Positions 16,251 to 24,155 of a DNA stretch of 64,000 nt are shown here, piece after piece (position 1 is the first letter of the stretch; every line of letters starts with the position of its first letter). Location of the stretch: NCBI RefSeq assembly GCF_022538115.1, contig NZ_JAKZAL010000014.1:62001-126000 (forward strand), in the 5' to 3' direction. A model generated the notes under the pieces. It saw only the letters and a program-made list of their open reading frames with translations, had not been told where the DNA came from and searched no databases. This DNA is from Cognataquiflexum rubidum. Lineage in GTDB: Bacteria > Bacteroidota > Bacteroidia > Cytophagales > Cyclobacteriaceae. A program made the position numbers and the translations under genes.

Positions 16251-17144
16251 TTATCCATAAACCCCCTTCATCGCCTCATCCAATTCGGGATATTTGAATT
16301 CAAACCCTGCCGATTGGATTTTTTTGGAAGAGACTTTGTTGCCTCCCAAGACCATCATGGCCATTTCTCCCAAGATCAACTTTAAACCAAAACCGGGAAC
16401 ACCAAAACCGATAAAGGGTTTGCCTGCATTCTTCGCAGCAGCTTTGGTAAGTTCCGCGTTGGTAGCGGGATTGGGTCCAACAGCGTTGTAAGTCCCTGAG
16501 ACTTTTTCATTTTTGACAGCAAAAGAAAACATCCTCGCCAAGTCATCGATTACGATCCAACTCATCCATTGCTTGCCGCTTCCGAGTGGGGCGGCAACAG
16601 GGGGTTTCATCATTTCTTTGAGCGCGCCGCCGTCTTTGTCCAAGACGATGCCGATACGTAGCAAAACTGTCCTTAAACCCAAATTTGCCATTTTCTTCAC
16701 TTCATTTTCCCAAGCTACCACAACCTTTGCAAGAAAGTCAGTTCCGGGTTTTTCATTTTCAGCCACAGTTTTGTCTCCGGAATCAAAACCGTAATACCCC
16801 ACCGCCGACGCAGAGATAAATGCTTCAGGTTTATTTTTCGCGTTTTTAATAGCTTCATAAAGTAGTGCTGAGGATTGGGTCCTGCTTTCCAAAATGGCTT
16901 TTTTTCTTTCATCCGTCCATCTTTTTTCGGCAACGCCTTCTCCCGCAAGGTGGATAATCCCATCCGCCCATTCGATGGCAGCCTTGTCGATGGTGTTTTT
17001 ATCTATGTCCCAAGCAAAAGATTTTTGGGTGTATTTCTTGGGATCCCTACTTAGCCAGGCGACAGATAGACCTTCCGATTCCAATTGTTGGGTGATTTTT
17101 TTCCCAACCAAACCCGAACCACCTGTGATCAATATATTTTTCAT
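16251..17144 (-). CDS. TIGR01777-family NAD-dependent epimerase (SDR39U1-like)
   Basis: 297 residues. An atypical short-chain dehydrogenase: nucleotide-binding ILITGGSGLVGKKI at the N-terminus, IIHLAGEGVAEKRW, SASAVGYYGF (Tyr of the active site) and a C-terminal DUF1731-like segment FGVPGFGLKLILGEMAMMVL. Relatives include E. coli YfcH and human SDR39U1; no substrate is known. Its 3' end faces the small PLDc_N genes. It lies about 185 nt from crcB on the same strand; that spacer holds only short repeats of CATCGGTCAT. Confidence 0.9.
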   Translation of the reverse strand: MKNILITGGSGLVGKKITQQLESEGLSVAWLSRDPKKYTQKSFAWDIDKNTIDKAAIEWADGIIHLAGEGVAEKRWTDERKKAILESRTQSSALLYEAIKNAKNKPEAFISASAVGYYGFDSGDKTVAENEKPGTDFLAKVVVAWENEVKKMANLGLRTVLLRIGIVLDKDGGALKEMMKPPVAAPLGSGKQWMSWIVIDDLARMFSFAVKNEKVSGTYNAVGPNPATNAELTKAAAKNAGKPFIGFGVPGFGLKLILGEMAMMVLGGNKVSSKKIQSAGFEFKYPELDEAMKGVYG

Positions 17145-17328
17145 GTTTCTTTTTCTCTAAGTTATAAACCAATTGGGGGGCTTTTGTTTTAATGAATAAT
17201 CTATTCATTTGAATGCTTCTTTATGAGAAACCAGACTTAGAATCTGAATTTTTTGTACCAAACCAAACATCGGTCATCCGTCATCGGTCATTATTTTTTT
17301 TCCTCAAGCGCCTCCCATCAATAAATGC

Positions 17329-17694
17329 TCATCTTGTAATTACATATCCCAAAAACACAGCCAATATTCCAATAACCACGCTTCCTAGAATATAAGTCAA
17401 AGCGGTGAAGTAATTTCCTGCCTGAAGCAAATTCAGGTTTTCAGAAGAGAAAGTTGAAAATGTCGTAAATCCACCACAAAAACCGGTGATCAACAGCAAA
17501 GACCAATCATTTGGAATATGCTCATTTTTGGTAAAGTAACCCATCAAAAGACCGATCAGAAGGCAACCAATGATGTTTGCGGAAAAAGTAGCGAGGGGAA
17601 TATCTTCAGAAAATCTCGCGGTCCATATCTTGATCAGGTAACGGAATATACTCCCTACACCGCCGCCGATGCCTACCAAAATGATTTGTTTCAT
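17329..17694 (-). CDS. crcB: Fluoride ion channel CrcB/Fluc
   Basis: 121 residues with four TM helices. CrcB forms dual-topology dimers that let fluoride leave the cell. Family marks are GIGGGVGSIFRY at the N-terminus, FSANIIGCLLIGLLMGY in helix 2, and TGFCGGFTTFSTFSSE in helix 3, which holds the Phe-box and the Na+/fluoride-lining residues. Full length for the family. No fluoride riboswitch is apparent in the leader (17695-17830). Confidence 0.95.
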   Translation of the reverse strand: MKQIILVGIGGGVGSIFRYLIKIWTARFSEDIPLATFSANIIGCLLIGLLMGYFTKNEHIPNDWSLLLITGFCGGFTTFSTFSSENLNLLQAGNYFTALTYILGSVVIGILAVFLGYVITR

Positions 17695-17873
17695 GAACTC
17701 AAATTTGTGTGAATGTTGATTTTTAAGAATGTAAAAACCTGTATGGAATTAAAATTAGAGAAATTAAATGGAACAAAACCTAAAAATGGCACTGTCCTTC
17801 CTAGGTTCATGAAACATTTTCCCGAAATTTTGACTTGATTTATAGTCCAATATCCAAAAATCCAACATCAAAG

Positions 17874-20681
17874 ATGAAGTTCAAAAATATATACCAGGTA
17901 CTCTTATTCTTTTTTTTACCCTTTTTCTCGCTTTTTGCTCAGAGCAACTTTGACCAAAAAGTACCACTCGATCCAAGGGTGAAGGTGGGAAAATTGGAAA
18001 ATGGACTGACCTACTATATCCAACAGAATCCCAAACCGGAAAACAAAGTGGAGCTTAGGCTTGCAATCAATGCAGGCTCTATCCTTGAAGATGATGACCA
18101 ATTAGGCTTGGCGCATTTTACGGAGCATATGGCCTTTAATGGAACGAAGAACTTTGAGAAAAATGAATTGGTTTCTTACCTCCAATCGATTGGGATTCAA
18201 TTTGGTGGAGACCTGAATGCCTACACAGGATTTGATGAGACGGTATATATACTGCCTATTCCATCTGGTGATGAGGAAAAATTGAGGAACGGATTTTTGG
18301 TTTTGAGTGATTGGGCAGGAGGAATTCTGATGAATGAGGAGGATATCGACAGCGAACGAAGCATCATCGTCGAGGAGTGGCGCACGGGTCAGGGTTATAC
18401 CCAAAGAATGCGCGACCAATATTTTCCGGTCATTTTCCACAACAGCCGCTATGCCGAAAGACTACCAATCGGGAAAATGGACATCATCGAAAACTTCGAA
18501 TATGAAACGATCAGAAGGTTTTACAGAGATTGGTATCGGCCGGACAACATGGCCGTAGTGGCAGTCGGAGATGTGGCACCGGAAAAGTTAGAGGCTTTGA
18601 TTCAGGAATATTTTGGAAAACTTGAAAACCCTGCCGATCCGAAAGAAAGAAGGCTTTTTGAAGTTCCCGAGCACAAGGAGACCTTTGTCAGTATCGTCAC
18701 GGACAAGGAAGCCCCGGGAATCCAAATCCAACTTTTTTATAAGCATAAAGCCCTTCCCACCCAAACCAAAGCAGATTACCGCAACTTTCTCTTGCGTACA
18801 TTTTATGGTGGAATGCTGACTCAAAGACTAGATGAAATCCGTCAGAAACCAGATGCACCTTTCATTTTTGCAGGAACAGGTTATGGGAATTTTGTCCGTG
18901 ATCTCGATTACTTTTCAGCTTCGGGCGTGGTCGCCACAGGAAAAATTGAAGCAGGCATCCAATCTCTGATTGTGGAAAATGAGCGGGTGGCACAGTTTGG
19001 ATTTACCCAAGCCGAACTCGATCGGGTGAAGCGCGCTGTGCTCAACAATGCCGAAAGGTCTTTCAAAGAAATGGACAAAGCAGAATCCAGGTCCATCGTC
19101 AACCGCTATGTCAACCATTTTCTTGAGGGAGGTTTTGCAGATGGGGAAGCCTGGAAATATGAGTTTTACAAAGAGATCATCCCAAATATCACGCTGGAAG
19201 AAATCAATGCCCTTGCCAAGCAATTGGTTAGGGACGAAAACCGCGTAATCGTCATCACTGCGCCTGATTCAGAAATGGAAAATCTACCGTCGGAGGAAGC
19301 TGTTCTGGCACTTTTCGATGCTGTGGACCACATGAATCTGGAACCTTACCAAGAGAGATTATTAGCCGACAAGCTGATCCAAACCTTGCCTCAGTCAGGA
19401 AAAATTACCGAAACCAAGCATATCCCATCCATCGACATCCATGAAATTGTACTTTCCAACGGTGTCAAAGTATTTGTCAAATCCACTGATTTTAAGAATG
19501 ACGAAATCCTGTTTTCTGCCACCGGAAAAGGAGGCGTTTCCTTGTATGGAGAAGAAGACCACTACACGGCCAACTATGCCGGAGTATTGATCAATGTGAT
19601 GGGAATCGGGGATTTTTCGCCATCGGACCTTAGAAAAGTTTTGGTAGGAAAAAACGTATCAGTGACACCAAATATTGGCTTGTATTCTCAAAATATAGCC
19701 GGTTCATTTTCACCAAAGGAAATGGAGACGGCCATGCAATTGATTCATTTGAATTTTACCGCCCCGCGAAAAGACCAAGAGCTCTTTGAGGTCTATATCG
19801 CCAACCAAAAGACCCAATTGGCAAGTGCACAGGCGAATCCGGATTACCAGTTTTCAAAGCAGGTAAATAAAATTTTGGCAGACGGACACCCACGGGCAGC
19901 CGGGATTTTTGATCCTGAGGATTTGGATAAAATTGACTTGGACAGGGGTTTGGAAATGTATGCCGAAAGGTTTTCAAATGCTGCAAATTTTGAGTTTTTC
20001 TTCACAGGCAATATTGACTTAGAGACTTTCAAACCATTGTTGGAACAATATATCGGCAGCCTTCCTTCCAATCCTGAATCGCTTGATTCTTTCAGGGATT
20101 TGGGTATCCGCACCCCTAAAGGCAGGTCTGAAAGCATTCATGTCGGAACTGATGAGAAGTCTCAGGTCATCATGCTTTTCACCGGGGAAATAGAATATGA
20201 CCGAAAGAAAGCTGCAGATATGATTTACCTGGGAGAAATCCTGACCATCAAGCTGATCGAATCCCTTCGGGAGCAAATCGGCGGAGTGTATGGGGTAGGT
20301 GCCAATGGAAGCATAGGGATATTCCCGGTTGGGAATTTCTCTTTTTCGATCGGTTTTCCCTGCAGTCCTGATATGGTGGACAACCTCATCGAAGCAGCTT
20401 GGGCAGAAGTCAGAAAGATCCAAGAAAGCGGGCCGACAGACGAAGACCTGAACAAAGTCAAGGAGAAAAGAAGGATATCTTTGGAAGAAAACCTCAAGCG
20501 AAATAACTATTGGCTTGGACAGCTTTCTGCGGTGAGGACGTACAATTTATCTTGGGAAGCCCTGTTGGACGGCCAAAAAGCCATCGAGTCCATGACCAAA
20601 GAAAGGATCCAAAAAGCAGCACAGGAGTTTTTGACAAAAGAAAACCTGTTGGAGATCAAGAAATTTCCTGAGGTGAAATAA
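17874..20681 (+). CDS. Secreted M16-family zinc peptidase (insulinase/pitrilysin)
   Basis: 935 residues from ATG 17874. This start gives a clean signal peptide (KFKNIYQ..., cut near LFAQ), while the longer frame starting at TTG 17835 does not. The inverted zinc motif HxxEH is His81-Phe-Thr-Glu84-His85, and the downstream zinc-binding Glu lies in SERSIIVEEW. Two tandem M16 halves are visible, the second inactive half starting near IHEIVLSNGVKVFV. It probably degrades peptides in the periplasm or at the surface. A single-gene unit, with pnuC following after 47 nt. Confidence 0.93.
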   Translation: MKFKNIYQVLLFFFLPFFSLFAQSNFDQKVPLDPRVKVGKLENGLTYYIQQNPKPENKVELRLAINAGSILEDDDQLGLAHFTEHMAFNGTKNFEKNELVSYLQSIGIQFGGDLNAYTGFDETVYILPIPSGDEEKLRNGFLVLSDWAGGILMNEEDIDSERSIIVEEWRTGQGYTQRMRDQYFPVIFHNSRYAERLPIGKMDIIENFEYETIRRFYRDWYRPDNMAVVAVGDVAPEKLEALIQEYFGKLENPADPKERRLFEVPEHKETFVSIVTDKEAPGIQIQLFYKHKALPTQTKADYRNFLLRTFYGGMLTQRLDEIRQKPDAPFIFAGTGYGNFVRDLDYFSASGVVATGKIEAGIQSLIVENERVAQFGFTQAELDRVKRAVLNNAERSFKEMDKAESRSIVNRYVNHFLEGGFADGEAWKYEFYKEIIPNITLEEINALAKQLVRDENRVIVITAPDSEMENLPSEEAVLALFDAVDHMNLEPYQERLLADKLIQTLPQSGKITETKHIPSIDIHEIVLSNGVKVFVKSTDFKNDEILFSATGKGGVSLYGEEDHYTANYAGVLINVMGIGDFSPSDLRKVLVGKNVSVTPNIGLYSQNIAGSFSPKEMETAMQLIHLNFTAPRKDQELFEVYIANQKTQLASAQANPDYQFSKQVNKILADGHPRAAGIFDPEDLDKIDLDRGLEMYAERFSNAANFEFFFTGNIDLETFKPLLEQYIGSLPSNPESLDSFRDLGIRTPKGRSESIHVGTDEKSQVIMLFTGEIEYDRKKAADMIYLGEILTIKLIESLREQIGGVYGVGANGSIGIFPVGNFSFSIGFPCSPDMVDNLIEAAWAEVRKIQESGPTDEDLNKVKEKRRISLEENLKRNNYWLGQLSAVRTYNLSWEALLDGQKAIESMTKERIQKAAQEFLTKENLLEIKKFPEVK

Positions 20682-20728
20682 ACTACTGCGCACATGGCTG
20701 ATTATCTTTTTATACCTTAATTCGCTTT

Positions 20729-21352
20729 ATGGATTTACAATGGATTTGGGAAGGAATGAAGGCGGGAGTCGCGCAGATGACCTGGCTGGAGGCTTTTGCA
20801 GTGTTTTTTGGGATTGCGAGTGTGTATTATTCCATCAAAAAAAACATCCTTGTTTTCCCGACAGGCATGGTCAGCACGATCATTTATGTCTATATCTGCC
20901 TGAAGTATAAATTGTATGCGGACATGGGAATCAATGCGTATTACTTTGCCATGTCGATCTACGGTTGGTATCTCTGGAGCAGGCCTACGGATGGCAAGGA
21001 ACAATTACCCGTCACTTGGTTGGACAGAAGCGGAATCATACAATCCGTGTTACTGTTTTTCGGATCATACGCAGTACTTTTTTTAGTGTTGAAAAATCTC
21101 ACGGATAGCGATGTGCCGGCATGGGATTCCTTTACCACAGCTTCGGCCTTTGTGGGCATGTGGCTGATGGCCAAAAAGAAAGTAGAAAACTGGATTGCCT
21201 GGATCATCACAGATATTGTTTCGGTGCCTTTGTATTTTTACAAAGGACTGATGTTGACTTCTTTTCAATTTTTGTTTTTCACTGTTTTGGCTGTCCTCGG
21301 TTTGATTGCCTGGATCAAAACTGCCAAAGTAAAAAAGGAGGCATATGCTTAA
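20729..21352 (+). CDS. pnuC: PnuC-family vitamin transporter (nicotinamide riboside or thiamine)
   Basis: 207 residues, seven TM helices. Family features include WLEAFAVFFGIASVYYSIKKN at the N-terminus, then FPTGMVSTIIYVYICLKYKLYADMGIN, the segment YGWYLWSRP and W-IITDIVSVPLYFYKG near the end. PnuC imports nicotinamide riboside by facilitated diffusion driven by intracellular phosphorylation. The related PnuT imports thiamine in several Bacteroidota and is TPP-regulated. Its overlap with a NadR-like kinase suggests ribosyl-nicotinamide; the TPP riboswitch only 3 kb away leaves thiamine possible. Substrate unresolved. Confidence 0.88.
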   Translation: MDLQWIWEGMKAGVAQMTWLEAFAVFFGIASVYYSIKKNILVFPTGMVSTIIYVYICLKYKLYADMGINAYYFAMSIYGWYLWSRPTDGKEQLPVTWLDRSGIIQSVLLFFGSYAVLFLVLKNLTDSDVPAWDSFTTASAFVGMWLMAKKKVENWIAWIITDIVSVPLYFYKGLMLTSFQFLFFTVLAVLGLIAWIKTAKVKKEAYA

Positions 21353-21881
21353 AAAAGTTGTCATCATCGGTCCTGAATCCACAGGAAAAAGTACCTTGGC
21401 TGAAAACCTTGCTGGGTATTTTGGCTGCCTTTGGATTCCCGAATTTGCGAGGGAATACCTTGACAACCTGGGCCGACCCTATTCCTATGATGATCTGACA
21501 GAAATTGCAAAGGGACAGGTTGGACTCGAAGATGAATTTGGCTTGAAATCCAAAGATCTCTTGGTGTGTGATACCGACTTGAACGTGATCAAAGTTTGGA
21601 GTAAGCACAAATACGGAAGAGTTCATCCATGGATTGAGGATCAGATCAAAACCCGCAAATACGATTTATACCTATTGACGGACATCGATATTCCTTGGCA
21701 GGATGACCCGCAACGGGAGCATCCTGATCCTATTATGAGAAAATATTTCTTTGACCTTTACCAAAAAATCCTCCAGGATTTGGGTACGCCATTTTGCCTT
21801 ATTTCAGGAAACGAACAGGTCCGAAAAGGTCTTGCCATTGAAATGATCAACAAAATCATATTTACTTCAGAAATAAAATAG
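21345..21881 (+). CDS. NadR-like P-loop kinase coupled to PnuC
   Basis: 178 residues. Walker A is GPESTGKST (residues 9-17). Next come FAREYLDNLGRPYSYDDL and the Walker-B-like CDTDLNVIKVWSK, which are features of the C-terminal kinase domain of NadR (ribosylnicotinamide kinase, AAA_28). The adenylyltransferase domain of full NadR is absent. It overlaps pnuC by 8 nt, so production is coupled: the kinase would trap the imported nucleoside by phosphorylation. If the transporter is a PnuT, the substrate could instead be thiamine-related. Confidence 0.85.
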   Translation: MLKKVVIIGPESTGKSTLAENLAGYFGCLWIPEFAREYLDNLGRPYSYDDLTEIAKGQVGLEDEFGLKSKDLLVCDTDLNVIKVWSKHKYGRVHPWIEDQIKTRKYDLYLLTDIDIPWQDDPQREHPDPIMRKYFFDLYQKILQDLGTPFCLISGNEQVRKGLAIEMINKIIFTSEIK

Positions 21882-22002
21882 TTTCAATGGATGATTTTTA
21901 TCAGTATAAAAATTTAAATTAACCTATAGTTTTGAGGCCATTGATAGAATAAGCCTTGTAAGGAATTTCCTGATTTTTGAATTAACCCTAAACCCATCCG
22001 CC

Positions 22003-22521
22003 ATGAAAAAAATTGCTTTGTTAATTACCGTTTTGTTTTTTGTTTTTTCCACCGAAGTTTTTTCACAGGATAAACCCAATCCTACAGAACCATCCAGATT
22101 GACAGGATATTTCAGTGTGCTCAATCCCTTGGTCAAATTCAGTGGCGGGGAGACCACCAATAATTTTAGTGATGGCTACGTGATAGGATTTCCGTCGGGA
22201 TTTGTACTGATGGGAAAAAACAATAAAGCCGGATTTATCTTTGAATTGGTTCCTTTGATCCAGTTCAGCGAGGGATCAAGCAGAATGGCAAATCTGGTTT
22301 TCAATCCCGGTGTTCAGTTTCATTATCCAAAAGGATGGAACTTCAATGCCTTATTGTCGTTTGAATCTTCAGGAAGGTATGGCTTTACACCCGTAATCAG
22401 CAAAACCATCAAAACAGGCCAGTTTAGCAGTTGGTTTGTGACAGTTCCGATGCCGGTCAGATTTGGCAATGATGACCCCGGTTCTCTCGAATTTGCTTTG
22501 CAATTGGGAGTTGCCTTTTAA
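22003..22521 (+). CDS. Secreted outer-membrane-like protein of unknown function
   Basis: 172 residues with a clear signal peptide (KKIALLITVLFFVF..., cut near VFSQ). The mature part alternates hydrophobic and polar residues (for example GFVLMG, GFIFELVPLIQF, WFVTVPMPVRFG) and ends LQLGVAF with a C-terminal Phe, as in small outer-membrane beta-barrels. No family is recognised. It stands alone between the NadR-like gene and the desaturase. Confidence 0.6.
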   Translation: MKKIALLITVLFFVFSTEVFSQDKPNPTEPSRLTGYFSVLNPLVKFSGGETTNNFSDGYVIGFPSGFVLMGKNNKAGFIFELVPLIQFSEGSSRMANLVFNPGVQFHYPKGWNFNALLSFESSGRYGFTPVISKTIKTGQFSSWFVTVPMPVRFGNDDPGSLEFALQLGVAF

Positions 22522-22589
22522 AACATGTAAAAATTCAATTTCCTATCACCATTCGTCATTGAAAATAAAAATGCTTTCTTAAATTAAGC

Positions 22590-22597
22590 TACATTTG
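22590..22597 (+). promoter_or_regulatory. Putative -7 box of the desaturase gene
   Basis: TACATTTG matches TAnnTTTG. The transcript would start near 22603, giving a leader of about 60 nt before ATG 22664. Confidence 0.45.
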
Positions 22598-22663
22598 CAA
22601 TTAACTTGCAGACTGCCACCCACTTCGTCAAAAAATTAAATACAATACATACAAAAAATCAAT

Positions 22664-23728
22664 ATGCGTCCTCCCCGATTTAGTACAGCGACTTCTTTTC
22701 ATACTGATCTGAAGTCCCGAATCAAAAATTACTTTACAGAAAAAAATTTAGAACCAACCGGAAACGGTTCACTCTACTTCAAAGCCATTTTGTTTGTGGT
22801 ATTGTTTGTAGCAGTTTATGTCCATCTTGTTTTCTTTACCCCATTTTGGGCCATTGCACTTCTCGAAGCAATCTTGCTTGGAGGTTTGGCTTCAGCAATT
22901 GGCTTCAATGTAATGCATGATGGCGCACATGGAAGCTTCAGCCAAAAGTCATGGGTAAATGATCTTGCAGGAGTTACCATCAATTTTCTTGGAGCCAATG
23001 TTTTCATGTGGAAAACCAAACATAACGTTGCCCACCACTCTTTCACCAATGTGGCGGACCATGATGACGATATGAATGCAAGACCCTTCCTGAGATTGAA
23101 CCCAACTCAAAAGCACTTTAAAATCCATAAATACCAGCACAAATATTTCCTATTTGTGTATGGGTTGTTATACCTGTATTGGGTGTTTGTCACGGATTAT
23201 AAAAAATATGTTCAGAAAAGAGTTGGTTCAGTTCCCATTCAAAAGATGACATTCAATGACCATGTTTCATTTTGGGGTTTCAAGGTGACAAATCTTTTGC
23301 TATTTGTTGCCTTGCCTATATACACAGTGGGCTTCATGCCTTGGTTGGTTGGATTCCTTGTGTTTGGCGTTTCTACAGGTGTTTTCCTGAGTGTTGTATT
23401 CCAATTGGCGCATTCATTGGAAGAAACTGAATTTCCATTGCCGACCGAAGCAAATAAACTTGAAGATGAGTGGGCTGTCCATCAGTTGAGGACCACGGCC
23501 AACTTTGCTACGGATAACAAAATCCTTTCTTGGTTTGTTGGTGGATTGAATTTTCAGGTGGAACACCACCTGTTCCCAAACATCTCACACGTACACTATC
23601 CTGCCATCAGTAAAATCATCAAGGAAACTTGCCGGGAATACAATATACCTTACCTCGAGCATCCAAAAATGAGATTGGCTTTCGCCTCCCATGTGAATCA
23701 TTTGAAACATCTTGGAAATAGCTATTAA
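22664..23728 (+). CDS. Membrane fatty-acid desaturase (front-end/acyl-CoA type)
   Basis: 354 residues with three histidine boxes typical of the membrane di-iron desaturases: His85-Asp-Gly-Ala-His89, His120-Asn-Val-Ala-His124-His125, and QVEHH at residues 298-302. The Gln in the third box is characteristic of front-end and linoleoyl-CoA (delta-6-like) desaturases. Hydrophobic segments lie around residues 40-80, 140-160 and 195-240. It introduces double bonds into membrane acyl chains with electrons from a ferredoxin or cytochrome donor. A single-gene unit with its own promoter and terminator. Confidence 0.9.
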   Translation: MRPPRFSTATSFHTDLKSRIKNYFTEKNLEPTGNGSLYFKAILFVVLFVAVYVHLVFFTPFWAIALLEAILLGGLASAIGFNVMHDGAHGSFSQKSWVNDLAGVTINFLGANVFMWKTKHNVAHHSFTNVADHDDDMNARPFLRLNPTQKHFKIHKYQHKYFLFVYGLLYLYWVFVTDYKKYVQKRVGSVPIQKMTFNDHVSFWGFKVTNLLLFVALPIYTVGFMPWLVGFLVFGVSTGVFLSVVFQLAHSLEETEFPLPTEANKLEDEWAVHQLRTTANFATDNKILSWFVGGLNFQVEHHLFPNISHVHYPAISKIIKETCREYNIPYLEHPKMRLAFASHVNHLKHLGNSY

Positions 23729-23764
23729 AAATTTAAAGCTTTCCTTTTGAAAAAAAGAAATCAG

Positions 23765-23791
23765 GCCATGGACTAAATCCATGGCTTTTTT
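23765..23791 (+). terminator. Terminator of the desaturase gene
   Basis: Perfect 8-bp stem GCCATGGA (23765-23772) / TCCATGGC (23778-23785), a 5-nt loop and a T6 tract. Confidence 0.88.
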
Positions 23792-23885
23792 CATTTCAGG
23801 AAATGGTAAGGAAGCAAAAACCCAAAAGATTCCTTCCGGCTTTTTTTTTGCATCTGATACATTTCCGATTACATTTGCGTAAAGA

Positions 23886-23965
23886 TCATTAGGGGTGCCT
23901 TAACAAATCGGGCTGAGATCATACCCACAATACCTGATCCGGGTAGTGCCGGCGAAGGGAAATGA
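23886..23965 (+). promoter_or_regulatory. TPP (THI-box) riboswitch
   Basis: The conserved core is present: GGGGTGCC, then GGGCTGAGAT, ATACCC, ACCTGATCCGGGTAGTGCC and GGCGAAGGGA. The closing P1 helix pairs TCATT (23886-23890) with AATGA (23961-23965). The aptamer senses thiamine pyrophosphate and should repress the TonB-dependent receptor gene starting 190 nt downstream. The expression platform lies in 23966-24155, where CAGAAAA / TTTTCTG can pair as one candidate hairpin. The stretch 23792-23885 holds nothing I can assign. Confidence 0.95.
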
Positions 23966-24155
23966 GTAACTCAAATTAATTTATTGACTATAGGGGACCA
24001 AAGTCCGGAAAAGGTTAATTCCTTTCCAACCATGCATGCAATACACTATGTCAATTTTTTGATTTGGGTAAAAGGGTAAACACAAAACAGAAAATCTCCC
24101 CTGGTTTTCTGATGTTTAACCAAATGTTGCTCAGGCAATATGTATTAAATTAACC

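Noticed and set aside
17695-17830. Fluoride riboswitch upstream of crcB
   Set aside because: The conserved aptamer sequence was looked for on the minus strand and not found.
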